Assembly: GCF_900182815.1 (NCBI RefSeq)
Contig: NZ_FXUA01000001.1
Coordinates: 496,001-560,000 of the forward strand
Direction of reading: 5' to 3'
Length of the DNA: 64,000 nt
Source: Algoriphagus winogradskyi
GTDB lineage: Bacteria > Bacteroidota > Bacteroidia > Cytophagales > Cyclobacteriaceae
Positions within the stretch are counted from its first letter, which is position 1, and each line of letters starts with the position of its first letter. A program made the translations under genes and the position numbers. Below the pieces are notes generated by a model. That model ran no database searches. It worked only from the letters and a program-made list of their open reading frames with translations, and was not told the DNA's origin. This document shows positions 47,110-56,270 of this stretch, piece by piece.

Positions 47110-47691
47110 ATGGATTGGAAAAAAGAAATTAAGAGCTGGGGCATCATGCTCAGCGTAGTTGCATTTTTATATTTCACAGGGCTTTTGCCAGTGATTATGG
47201 GCGGAATACAATCAGTCATGCTTTCTACAGGCTTGATCAAACCAAAACTGGAAATTCCAGACCTCACCGATAAGCAATTCGACTATCGAGGTAAATTCCT
47301 CACGTTTGATGGGCAGCAAATTGATTTGGAAAGCTACCGAGGCAAAACCTTGTTCATAAATCTTTGGGCTTCTTGGTGTGGGCCTTGTCGTGCCGAAATG
47401 CCCCATATTTCCGAATTATATAAATCAGTACAGGAAGAGCCCGACTTAGAATTTCTCATGATTGGGATTGACAATAACATAGAGAAAAGTCGTGATTTTA
47501 TAGAAGGTAAAAGCTGGACATTTCCTACCGCTCATGCTAGTTTTGGTTTAAATCAAAGCCTGCAAAGCCAATCTATCCCAACTACTTTGGTAGTAAACCC
47601 TGAAGGAAAGATCGTTTTCTACCAGGAAGGAATGAGTAATTTTAACACTGACGAGTTTCGGGAATTTTTATTGGGACAGGCCAAGCTTTAA
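47110..47691 (+). CDS. TlpA-like membrane-anchored thioredoxin
   Basis: A 193 aa redox protein. An N-terminal membrane anchor (about 11-30) is followed by a thioredoxin-fold domain outside the cytoplasm, with the active site WASWCGPCRAEMP (C90, C93) and the cis-proline region SIPTTLVVNPEG. It resembles TlpA/ResA proteins that reduce disulfides, for example in cytochrome c maturation. The start at 47110 puts a basic MDWKKEIK before the anchor; the longer frame from 47065 adds unlikely residues. Confidence 0.9.
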   Translation: MDWKKEIKSWGIMLSVVAFLYFTGLLPVIMGGIQSVMLSTGLIKPKLEIPDLTDKQFDYRGKFLTFDGQQIDLESYRGKTLFINLWASWCGPCRAEMPHISELYKSVQEEPDLEFLMIGIDNNIEKSRDFIEGKSWTFPTAHASFGLNQSLQSQSIPTTLVVNPEGKIVFYQEGMSNFNTDEFREFLLGQAKL

Positions 47692-47840
47692 GTAAAAAAG
47701 TCTCGTTATTGGGGTAATTAATAGCAGGAATTTGAGCAAAAACCAGGTACTATTCGTCAGGCTCTTAATAATTACTCTCTTCAATAGTTTGGAATTTACT
47801 TTATTGAAAAGAATTAATTTTAGAGTTACGTTGCTCTTGT

Positions 47841-47858
47841 AAACTCAATTTTGAGTTT
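47841..47858 (+). promoter_or_regulatory. Palindrome before the ATPase-channel-antiporter operon
   Basis: AAACTCAA-TT-TTGAGTTT is a perfect 8 bp inverted repeat, 24 bases before the ATG at 47883. A possible promoter (TTTGG at 47789, TAATTTTA at 47815) lies just upstream. It may be a repressor site or a leader hairpin. Confidence 0.4.
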
Positions 47859-47882
47859 ATTTGATTCCCATTTTCAGCATTT

Positions 47883-50273
47883 ATGAACGAAAACATCACT
47901 TCTCAGCATGAGCCAGAAATAGACAAAAGCAGGCTGATAGATGCTGTATTAGAAGAATTTCAGAAGTTCACAACGGGTGTAGCTGATCAAGTTGGCTCAG
48001 AAGAACTCTACACCTATCTATTCAAAAATGGAAGCAGCTTGCTAGCACACTATTGCGAAGCGGGCGAAGCTTGGCTAGACTCTGTAGAAGATAATGTCGA
48101 AATCACAGATCCTGACCATTACCTAATTCACTTTTCTTATCCAGACAGGATCAAATCAAGTTTATTACTTGTGAGAGATGTGCTCCTTCAGCTCAGCATA
48201 GCCCGGCTTCGGCATTCTGAAGGTTTAGTTTCGGAAGCTAAGATTCAAGAGCATTTTGAGGAGTCTCAAGCGCTGCTCACTACTGAATTAGAAAAATACC
48301 TACATTATTTCCAGCTTGAACGTAAAGCTATTTTGGGTAAACCTGAAGTACTCAGAAGAAAATTGGAATCAGTCAAACATTTCGCTAATCCTTGGAAAAC
48401 ATTCCATTCCCAATTTCAGACCATATCTGGCCAGTTTGATGAAATAAATCTTAACGATACCAGGCTAAAGCAAACCATTGACCAATACAGTCTGATTCAT
48501 GAGTTGATTCTACAAATGAGGACAGACGTTCTCAATAAAAATTCCCTCTTTGAGCAGAAGGCCCTTTCCAGCTTAGAAGACCTTACAAAAATTAGCGAAA
48601 TTGAGCAACTCAACTCCACATTAAAGTCTTTTGAGGATCTAATTAATTTAGGTGTTGGAATGGAAATCCGGTCGGAAAGCACCTTAAGAAATCTGGAAGA
48701 TTCAGTAAATAAACTTACATCGCTTTCCGTGCCTGTAGATTCTGAAGGTGGGTATCTAGTAGTGAAAAAAATAGATTTTAGAAAAACTTCAGAAAAATGG
48801 CTTGACTACGAAATCCTTCCCTACCTCACTGATCTTTGGGATCTCCAAGAAGCTACTTTTTCTCCGCTGCTGAATATTGCTACGCAAATCAAAAGCAGTT
48901 TGCTTGTAGCGAAAAAAACACAACAGATTGCAAGTTTTGACGCTGAAATCAGCTCGTTAAATTCGATCACAGAACAACAAAAAAATGCTATCAAACAGAG
49001 TAAAGACCTTATCAAGCATATTGAAGATGTTCTTTCTCAAAGCTACAAAGTAACTGAGCTCTATACTTCAGAAGAATACCTTAAAGTCCCTTTTCAAACT
49101 AATTTCTCCAGACTAAAATCAAGTAAACAAGGGAGCTTCCATTCTTATTGGCAGAAAATGGCTCATGTCTTCAAAAATCTAGGTAAGCAGGTGAAAGATG
49201 CTAAGGAGAAATCACCACATCAACGCTTGGATATTGCCCTACAGATTCTTGAGACAAGAAATGAAAAGGAAACACCAGACCATTATCATTCTTTATTTCT
49301 AAACAAAAACTTTATCGGAGACCTATTTTTGGTTAGGCGAAGCGAGCAGGAAAAAGAAATTGAGAAAATTATAGGCTATTGGAAAAAAGGCCAAAATAGG
49401 TCATTAGCAGTTTTAGGAGATCCTCTCTGCGGCAAATCAGCCATTTTGGAGTATATCACGCATCAATTCAAATCAAACGAAGTACATCATCTCACTCCAG
49501 GATCGGAAATCAGCATAGAAGGCAGAAAACTAAAGGTGGGAAAAAATTTGGAAGAGGTATTGAACTTTGTTAAAAGATCAGTTAGCAATTCCAAACCACT
49601 TATAGTACTGGATGATTTACATCTTTGGCGAGATTCAAGCTCTTCTCTACTCACAAATGCTGAAGCGCTAATTGATTTCATCAGCTCTATTTCTTCCAAA
49701 ATATTCGTGATAGTAGGGATGACAAATGCACTTCGGGTTCATTTAGATACCAGAATGAAATTCTCTCAAGGGTTTACTAATTTGTTGGATGTAAACACCT
49801 CCACCTCCGACGAAATTTATAAGGCAGTAATGCTGCGTCATGGTGCTTCTCATCGATCGATCTTTGAAAAGGATGGAGTTAAAATGAATGAAATCCAGCT
49901 TCAAAAGAAAATCGCCTGGCTTACCAAAAAATTTGATTTTAATATTGGCGCTGTATTGCAAGCGTGGATCTTTTGTACAGATGTTCAGGAAGATGGGTCA
50001 ATTCGCTTTTCAGAAAAAGAGACACATCTCAATGATTTCTTAGCTATTGCTGAGCTTCTCATATTAAAAAATTGTTTGCTTTTTGGATATTCCAGTGATT
50101 TGGAACTCAAAAACTTGTTTACCGACAGATACGAAAATGAGTACAAGCCTGCCGTAAGAAAACTGCTGAATATTGGCGTTTTGGACAGGGATGCCAATGG
50201 GTACCTAATCGTAAAAAACACAGTGAGACAAGACCTTTATTCTATTTTGAAATACAGAGAATTACTCGCCTAA
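47883..50273 (+). CDS. STAND-like P-loop ATPase with long coiled-coil N-terminus
   Basis: A 796 aa soluble protein with no signal or membrane segment. Residues 1-490 are helical with coiled-coil stretches. A P-loop NTPase follows: Walker A GDPLCGKS near 511-519 and Walker B PLIVLDDLHLW near 571-581. A sensor-like GMTNALRVHL comes after it, then a helical region and a winged-helix-like C-terminus (LLNIGVLDRDANGYLIVK). The layout resembles STAND signalling ATPases, but I recognise no exact family. The next gene, an MscS-like channel, is 15 bases away, so the ATPase likely controls it. Confidence 0.8.
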   Translation: MNENITSQHEPEIDKSRLIDAVLEEFQKFTTGVADQVGSEELYTYLFKNGSSLLAHYCEAGEAWLDSVEDNVEITDPDHYLIHFSYPDRIKSSLLLVRDVLLQLSIARLRHSEGLVSEAKIQEHFEESQALLTTELEKYLHYFQLERKAILGKPEVLRRKLESVKHFANPWKTFHSQFQTISGQFDEINLNDTRLKQTIDQYSLIHELILQMRTDVLNKNSLFEQKALSSLEDLTKISEIEQLNSTLKSFEDLINLGVGMEIRSESTLRNLEDSVNKLTSLSVPVDSEGGYLVVKKIDFRKTSEKWLDYEILPYLTDLWDLQEATFSPLLNIATQIKSSLLVAKKTQQIASFDAEISSLNSITEQQKNAIKQSKDLIKHIEDVLSQSYKVTELYTSEEYLKVPFQTNFSRLKSSKQGSFHSYWQKMAHVFKNLGKQVKDAKEKSPHQRLDIALQILETRNEKETPDHYHSLFLNKNFIGDLFLVRRSEQEKEIEKIIGYWKKGQNRSLAVLGDPLCGKSAILEYITHQFKSNEVHHLTPGSEISIEGRKLKVGKNLEEVLNFVKRSVSNSKPLIVLDDLHLWRDSSSSLLTNAEALIDFISSISSKIFVIVGMTNALRVHLDTRMKFSQGFTNLLDVNTSTSDEIYKAVMLRHGASHRSIFEKDGVKMNEIQLQKKIAWLTKKFDFNIGAVLQAWIFCTDVQEDGSIRFSEKETHLNDFLAIAELLILKNCLLFGYSSDLELKNLFTDRYENEYKPAVRKLLNIGVLDRDANGYLIVKNTVRQDLYSILKYRELLA

Positions 50274-50288
50274 TCAACCAATTTTACT

Positions 50289-50987
50289 ATGAATCATTGG
50301 AATGATCTCCTTGTCTTAATTCTCATCGTATCAGCGATTTACCTAGCACTATCGCTATGTTTTTTCGGTCTTACCCGCTATGTCCGAAAAAGGAGGATTA
50401 GTGAAAAATATTTAATTCTGATTAATAAATTCCGACTCTTTTATAAGCCAACGGCTTGGCTAGTAATTATTGGTGGGTTTATAGCTTTAGACCCGGTTAC
50501 ACATGGTTTTATCATTTTGTTAGTCTTAGGTGTTGGCTACAAGCATCTTGGAAATTATATCAGCGGACTTTTCCTCAGATCTAGTCCCCTGCTCGCTATT
50601 CATACGCTGGTGAAAGCTGGGAAAATCCGTGGCAGAGTGAATAAAATCGGAAGCTTAGGAATGGTACTTGGAACCGATCAGGGTGAGCAATGGGTCTGGT
50701 TTAATTCCTTCGATCGAGCGGGTTTCACCTTGATTTCCAACCAAACAAATGAGCAACAACGCTCTCTTTATCTTAAATCCGAACATTCGAAGGAAAAGTT
50801 AGAGAACTTGATTTTCGATCATCCGATTTTAGCGCTGGGGAAACCCTCCAATCTAAAATCGCTTAGTGCTGAGAACACGTATTTGCTCCACTATACTTTG
50901 GTGAAAGGTGCACAGCAAGAAGATCTCACCAACTACCTGAATGATCACGATATCCAAACTAATTCCACTGAAAAATTTAACTCCTAA
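50289..50987 (+). CDS. MscS-like channel protein
   Basis: A 232 aa membrane protein. Membrane segments lie at about 8-30 and 53-80, and a pore-like stretch at about 85-100. The sequence NYISGLFLRSSPLLAI followed by GKIRGRVNKIGSLG and WVWFNS aligns with the MscS pore helix and beta domain (where typical members read NLASGI...G.V..I...IPNS). The C-terminal part is reduced. It is shorter than MscS of E. coli. It sits between the ATPase and the antiporter; the stop overlaps the next start by one base. Confidence 0.7.
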   Translation: MNHWNDLLVLILIVSAIYLALSLCFFGLTRYVRKRRISEKYLILINKFRLFYKPTAWLVIIGGFIALDPVTHGFIILLVLGVGYKHLGNYISGLFLRSSPLLAIHTLVKAGKIRGRVNKIGSLGMVLGTDQGEQWVWFNSFDRAGFTLISNQTNEQQRSLYLKSEHSKEKLENLIFDHPILALGKPSNLKSLSAENTYLLHYTLVKGAQQEDLTNYLNDHDIQTNSTEKFNS

Positions 50988-52264
50988 TGGAACTTATATC
51001 CTCTTATAACTTGATCATTGAGTTTTCGGTGATAATTATTTTATCCTTTCTATTCAACGGTCTATCAAAGAAAACGAACATTCCTGCAGTGTTGATGCTG
51101 ATCGCTCTGGGCCTGATACTTCAATATATCCTCGGATATTTCACCACAGAAACTATCGATTTTTTCCCGATTTTGGAGGTTTTAGGAATCGTTGGCCTTA
51201 TAATGATCGTATTGGAAGCAGCACTAGAGCTAGAACTCAAGCGTGAAAAGCTCATCCCTATATTAAAATCTCTGGCAATAGCATTGATCGGTCTGATGCT
51301 CTCGACCTGGGCAGCAGCAAGTATTCTATATTATTACATTCCTGAGATGACCATGCAGTCCGCATGGCTTTATGCTACCCCACTTTCCATTCTTTCGAGT
51401 GCTATTATTATCCCAAGCGTGGCAGGGTTGAAAAGCAAAAAAAGGGAATTCCACATCTATGAAAGTACATTTTCAGACATTCTGGGAATTATGCTTTTCT
51501 ACTTCCTCACCGGAAAATTAAATCCTGCTGAGGATTCTGGTTTGGTAGGTTTTGGAGGGAATTTCTTGTTGACTGTCGCTATTTCGTTGATAGCTAGCTA
51601 TGCAATTATTTTGATTTTTCAGAAAATCAAAAGCAATGTGAAGCTTTTCTTGTTGATCGCTGTTTTGTTGCTTCTCTATGCATTAGGCAAAAAAATGCAT
51701 CTTTCTTCTCTGATTATCATTCTGATTTTCGGGTTGGTGATCGCAAACATGAAGTTATTCTTCAAAGGCAAACTTTCCCGCTTATTGGACTATGCAAAAG
51801 CACATCAGATCTATCATGAATTGCACACAATCACTGCGGAAACAGCCTTTGTGGTTCGAACGCTTTTCTTTGTGATTTTTGGGTTAACTATTACCATTAC
51901 TTCACTTTTTGATCTACAAGTAGCCTTAATCAGCTGTCTCCTGATCGGCTCAATCTATGGAATTCGAATTGTTCTATTACTGATTTTTGAAGGCAAAGAC
52001 ATTATTCCTCAAGTATTCATTGCTCCTAGAGGATTGATCACTGTTTTGCTTTTCTACGGCATTCCTAAGGAAGCTCAAATCGATAGTTTCGAGCCAGGAA
52101 TTTTACTTTTCGTCATCATTGGCACTAGCTTAATCATGACTTTTGCTATGATCTATGAAAAGAAAAGATCGTCGCAAGCAATTGATCAAGCGAATAGCAG
52201 AGCTGTGGGATCCGTAAAGTGGAAAGCACCTAGCGTACTCGAAAATTCGGACTCCAAATCTTAA
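50987..52264 (+). CDS. Cation:proton antiporter (Kef/NhaP family)
   Basis: A 425 aa inner-membrane protein with 12 or so membrane segments of the CPA family. It has the opening LSFLFNGLSKKTNIPAVLML, an acidic membrane segment IVLEAALELELKREK and the C-terminal motif APRGLITVLLFYGIP, typical of NhaP/Kef antiporters. No cytoplasmic TrkA-N domain is attached. It would exchange Na+ or K+ for protons. Third gene of the operon with the ATPase and MscS-like protein (TAATG overlap). Confidence 0.9.
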   Translation: MELISSYNLIIEFSVIIILSFLFNGLSKKTNIPAVLMLIALGLILQYILGYFTTETIDFFPILEVLGIVGLIMIVLEAALELELKREKLIPILKSLAIALIGLMLSTWAAASILYYYIPEMTMQSAWLYATPLSILSSAIIIPSVAGLKSKKREFHIYESTFSDILGIMLFYFLTGKLNPAEDSGLVGFGGNFLLTVAISLIASYAIILIFQKIKSNVKLFLLIAVLLLLYALGKKMHLSSLIIILIFGLVIANMKLFFKGKLSRLLDYAKAHQIYHELHTITAETAFVVRTLFFVIFGLTITITSLFDLQVALISCLLIGSIYGIRIVLLLIFEGKDIIPQVFIAPRGLITVLLFYGIPKEAQIDSFEPGILLFVIIGTSLIMTFAMIYEKKRSSQAIDQANSRAVGSVKWKAPSVLENSDSKS

Positions 52265-52372
52265 AAAACAGTTACTATACCTGCAGAAAACCTCCTTCAA
52301 GTCAATTTCGAATAGTTATCGTTGGCGACTTCGAAGATTTATCGTAATCTTAATTTTTCGACCCGATAACCT

Positions 52373-54709
52373 ATGAAAAAGTTCTTGTTGAGCACTGTGC
52401 TCATCTTTTGCCTGTACAATTTCAATTTTGCCCAAACTTCCACGATTCTTTGGTACGATCAACCAGCTGTAGAATGGGAAGAGGGACTGCCAGTTGGAAA
52501 TGGCAGACTTGGAGCAATAGTTATGGGTTTACCTGGACAAGAACACCTTCAACTTAACGAGGATTCTCTCTGGCCAGGAGGATATGAAGATTGGGGATTG
52601 GCAGAAGGAAAACGGGCTGATTTAGATCAAATTAGAGCCTACCTACTTGCAGGCGAAAACAAAAAAGCAGACTCATTATTGGTATTGAAGTTTTCCAGAA
52701 AAGGAGTGACTCGTTCTCATCAAACAATGGGAGATTTATGGTTTGACTTTGGCTATGTGGAAGCTGAAAACTACCGTCGAAGCCTTAATCTAGAAACTGC
52801 CACGGTACTCACTCAATTTATAAGTGAGGGCTTTGAATTCAGCCAGGAAGTTATTGCCTCTGCGCCGGACGATGCGCTAGTCATTAGATTCAAAACCAAT
52901 CATCCTGAAGGTTTCAACGGTAAAATCACCATGAGTCGCCCAGAAGATAAGGGCTTTGCGACAGCCAAAACAGTAGCCCTAAATGAAAGGGAACTTGAGC
53001 TATCTGGAATGATCACTCAGCGCGGTGGGCAGCTTGATTCCAAACCAGTAGAGATTTTGAATGGAGTGAAATTCCGCACCCTACTTTTCGCTCAACATCA
53101 ATCGGGGGAGATAAGCACAACCGACTCCACAATGGTAATATCTGGAGCCAAAGAATTTATGCTGAAATTGGTTTCTGAGACGTCATTTTATCACGAAGAT
53201 TTTGGAGCAGAAGCGGATCGCCAATTAGAAAAAATCCAGTTAAAAAGCTGGGGAGAAATTCTTCGCTCCCATGAGACTGAATATGCCTCTTGGTTTGACC
53301 GCATGAGCCTGCAGCTTGGAAATGAAGAGCCGGATAAAATCGCCACAGATCAAAGAATTGAGCGAGTCAAAAATGGAGAGTTGGACTTACATCTTGAAAA
53401 ATTGCTTTTTGACTATGGTAGGTACCTCCTAATTTCTTCAAGTAGACCCGGAACCAATCCGGCAAACTTGCAAGGACTCTGGAACAAGCATATCGCTGCA
53501 CCTTGGAATGCAGATTACCATGTGAATATCAATTTGCAAATGAATTATTGGCCAGCCGATGTCACAAATCTGAGTGCATTAAACCAGCCACTTTTTGATT
53601 TTATTGACGGTGTAATAGAAAATGGAAAGAAAGCAGCCCGGGAAAACTTCGATATGGCTGGATCGATGGTTCCTCATACGACAGATCTTTGGCAAGTGGC
53701 CTTTTTACGTGCTGCTACAGCTTATTGGGGAAGTTGGATCGGTGCTGGAGGTTGGATCGGAAGACATTATTGGGATCATTATTTATTTACTCAAGACAAG
53801 CAATTTCTCGAAGAGCGGGCATTTCCAGCATTAGAGACAATCTCAGCTTTCTATTCAGACTGGCTGGTAAGCTATCCTTCAGAAGGCACTTTGGTTTCCT
53901 CTCCTTCTACTTCGCCAGAGAATCAGTTCGTCAATGCAAGAGGAGAAGTAGTGGCTTCCACCATGGGAGCAGCCATGGATCAGCAGATCATCGCAGATGT
54001 TTTCAACAACTATTTGAAGGCATCAGAGCTCTTGGGAAAGGAGACTCCACTTCGTGAAAAGGTGGAAAATCAACTGGCAAATCTTCGGCCTGGCGTTCAA
54101 ATAGCGGAGGACGGAAGAATTTTGGAATGGGATCAGCCTTATAAAGAAAATGAAAAAGGGCACAGACATATGTCACATTTGTATGCTTTCCACCCTGGAG
54201 ATGCCATCACATCAAGTGAAACTCCTGAAGCTTTTGCCGCTGTTCGTAAAACACTAGAATATAGATTAGCTAATGGTGGAGCTGGAACAGGTTGGTCACG
54301 CGCTTGGTTGATTAATTTTTCTGCAAGATTATTAGACGGAGAAATGGCTCATGAGCATATTCAAAAGCTGCTCTCACAATCACTCTACCCTAATTTATTT
54401 GATGGTCACCCACCATTTCAGATCGACGGGAATTTCGGTTATACTGCCGGAGTCGCTGAGATGCTTGTGCAGTCCCATGAGACAGGCCTCATCCGCTTGC
54501 TACCTGCACTCCCTAAAGCTTGGGAGAATGGCCGTGTGAATGGACTAAAAGCCAGAGGGAATTATACAATAGATATGACTTGGGAGGCTGGAGAACTAAA
54601 AACCTGTAGAATTCATGCCGGGAAGAGCGGTAGAATTTTGGTGTTTTATGACGGATCAGAAATGGATATAGATCTTGAAAGAGGACAAAGCTTCGAAGTA
54701 GAGTTTTAA
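52373..54709 (+). CDS. GH95 alpha-L-fucosidase
   Basis: A 778 aa exported glycoside hydrolase of family 95. A signal peptide (1-20) is followed by the N-terminal beta domain with LWYDQPAVEWEEGLPVGNGR and LNEDSLWPGG. The (alpha/alpha)6 barrel holds WNKHIAAPWNADYHVNINLQ and GGWIGRHYWDHY, followed by a C-terminal beta domain. It removes alpha-1,2-L-fucose (or L-galactose) from glycans. Length fits the family. It is a separate transcript from the upstream antiporter. Confidence 0.94.
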   Translation: MKKFLLSTVLIFCLYNFNFAQTSTILWYDQPAVEWEEGLPVGNGRLGAIVMGLPGQEHLQLNEDSLWPGGYEDWGLAEGKRADLDQIRAYLLAGENKKADSLLVLKFSRKGVTRSHQTMGDLWFDFGYVEAENYRRSLNLETATVLTQFISEGFEFSQEVIASAPDDALVIRFKTNHPEGFNGKITMSRPEDKGFATAKTVALNERELELSGMITQRGGQLDSKPVEILNGVKFRTLLFAQHQSGEISTTDSTMVISGAKEFMLKLVSETSFYHEDFGAEADRQLEKIQLKSWGEILRSHETEYASWFDRMSLQLGNEEPDKIATDQRIERVKNGELDLHLEKLLFDYGRYLLISSSRPGTNPANLQGLWNKHIAAPWNADYHVNINLQMNYWPADVTNLSALNQPLFDFIDGVIENGKKAARENFDMAGSMVPHTTDLWQVAFLRAATAYWGSWIGAGGWIGRHYWDHYLFTQDKQFLEERAFPALETISAFYSDWLVSYPSEGTLVSSPSTSPENQFVNARGEVVASTMGAAMDQQIIADVFNNYLKASELLGKETPLREKVENQLANLRPGVQIAEDGRILEWDQPYKENEKGHRHMSHLYAFHPGDAITSSETPEAFAAVRKTLEYRLANGGAGTGWSRAWLINFSARLLDGEMAHEHIQKLLSQSLYPNLFDGHPPFQIDGNFGYTAGVAEMLVQSHETGLIRLLPALPKAWENGRVNGLKARGNYTIDMTWEAGELKTCRIHAGKSGRILVFYDGSEMDIDLERGQSFEVEF

Positions 54710-54950
54710 CTCCAGAGGATACAAGTAGTTATTACATCAAATAGTCTCGAAAGGACGGGCCTCTGGCTTAATTCGGAGTAAGCTATTCGGATACCTCGCT
54801 TGTCGAAGTGCCCCAAGGAATCTAGTTTGCTTACTGGAAGAAAATCGTAATGCTGTAACTTTCCTAAGTTGATACCAACATTTATCAATAGCTATAGATG
54901 TTGCCACACAATCTGATAAAGTGTAAATTACTACATCACTTAATCCAAAA

Positions 54951-55547
54951 ATGATGAAAAAATCTCTCAGTTTAGCGCTAGTATGCCTTGCTATTTTTCC
55001 GGCTTTTTCCCAAACTGCTATGATCCCTTCTAAGGAAGTTCAAATCAAAACAGCAGTAATGGCTGCTCCAGAAGAAAAACAAGCAGATGCAACCGTATTG
55101 GGGTACCATGAAAATGGAGAACTTGTAGAATTGGAAAAAGGCACTAATGAAATGATTTGTATCTCAGATGACCCAAGTGCTAAAGGTTTTACCGTTTCCT
55201 GCTATGCTTCAGATTTGGAGCCATTCATGATCAGAGGACGAGAATTGAAAAATGAAGGAAAGTCGTTTCAAGAGATCTTTGACACAAGAGAGGCTGAAGC
55301 AAAAAATGGTAAACTCAAAATGCCCAAAGAAGGAGCTACTCTTTATGTGCTAAGTACTGATGCAGAAAAATATAACATGACAACTGGGGAAGTGTCTGAT
55401 ACTTATTTAAGATATGTTGTTTACCTACCTTGGGCTACTGCAGAGACAACTGGTCTTCCACTGAAACCTAGTGCACCAGGTATGCCTTGGATCATGGATC
55501 CGGGTACGCACCGGGCGCATATCATGATTACTCCTCCGAGGGATTAA
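54951..55547 (+). CDS. Exported hypothetical protein
   Basis: A 198 aa protein with a signal peptide (1-21, FPAFSQ). The mature part has a run GTNEMICISDDPSAKGFTVS, CYASDLEPFMIRGRELK, and ends GMPWIMDPGTHRAHIMITP, which reads as a conserved domain. I recognise similar Bacteroidota exported proteins but no function. It stands alone. The 240 bases upstream hold only an imperfect inverted repeat (CCAGAGG at 54712 and CCTCTGG at 54761). Confidence 0.72.
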   Translation: MMKKSLSLALVCLAIFPAFSQTAMIPSKEVQIKTAVMAAPEEKQADATVLGYHENGELVELEKGTNEMICISDDPSAKGFTVSCYASDLEPFMIRGRELKNEGKSFQEIFDTREAEAKNGKLKMPKEGATLYVLSTDAEKYNMTTGEVSDTYLRYVVYLPWATAETTGLPLKPSAPGMPWIMDPGTHRAHIMITPPRD

Positions 55548-55629
55548 GTGAAGTTCTCAGATTCAAGGGCAATTAATTAAAAGAATGATTTTACTTTTGG
55601 TTTATTCTCGATAAATAAATTTCCCTTAA

Positions 55630-56196
55630 ATGCCTCTTTACGCAGAGCAGACCTTTAAAGGTCTGGACTACACCCAAGTACCACTTTCTCCTTCAGAATA
55701 TGAACAGTGCACCTTTGAACAGTGCAATTTTTCAGGGCTTGATTTGAGAGGTAATAATTTTGAAAACTGCACCTTCAAAAATTGTGACCTAAGCAACACA
55801 AAAGTTCCAGACGTATCTTTTCAGCAAGTAAGATTCGAACATTGCAAAATGCTAGGCATTCACTTTCATGCGAGCAATCCATTTCTATTGGAATTTATCT
55901 TCAGCGGATGTCAACTTGACTATTGTAGCTTTTACAATCTGAAGATCAAAAAATCAAAATTCATCAATTGTAGGCTTTTGGAAACTGACTTCACAAAGGC
56001 AGATTTGACTGGATCTGATTTTCAAGGTTCTGACTTAAGCGGAACTACCTTTGACCAAACTACTGCAGAAAAAGTTGATTTCAGGAATGCAATCCACTAT
56101 TCTATTGATCCAGAAATAAACAGAATCAAAGGAGCACGATTTGATTTGGATGGTTTACCTGGCTTGCTCGGAAGGTATGGAATTAAGATCGGCTAA
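55630..56196 (+). CDS. Qnr-like pentapeptide-repeat protein
   Basis: A 188 aa protein made of A(D/N)LXX-type repeats (CTFEQCNFSGLDLRGNNFEN, TKADLTGSDFQGSDLSGTTF) forming a right-handed beta-helix. The ending SIDPEINRIKGARFDLDGLP, then LLGRYGI, is characteristic of the Qnr/McbG group, whose members mimic DNA and protect gyrase from quinolones or microcin B17. It is slightly shorter than plasmid Qnr (about 218 aa). Its -7 like element TACTTTTG lies at 55592-55599. Resistance is possible but not shown. Confidence 0.87.
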   Translation: MPLYAEQTFKGLDYTQVPLSPSEYEQCTFEQCNFSGLDLRGNNFENCTFKNCDLSNTKVPDVSFQQVRFEHCKMLGIHFHASNPFLLEFIFSGCQLDYCSFYNLKIKKSKFINCRLLETDFTKADLTGSDFQGSDLSGTTFDQTTAEKVDFRNAIHYSIDPEINRIKGARFDLDGLPGLLGRYGIKIG

Positions 56197-56270
56197 TTTT
56201 CAGGTTTAAATCACGGGTTATTCAACTGTAAATGAGGCTACTTTAGGATGATGATGTAGCATCCTGGTCA

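Noticed and set aside
53689-54057. 122 aa frame inside the fucosidase gene
   Set aside because: It overlaps a well-supported GH95 frame in another register and has Arg/Ser-rich shadow composition.
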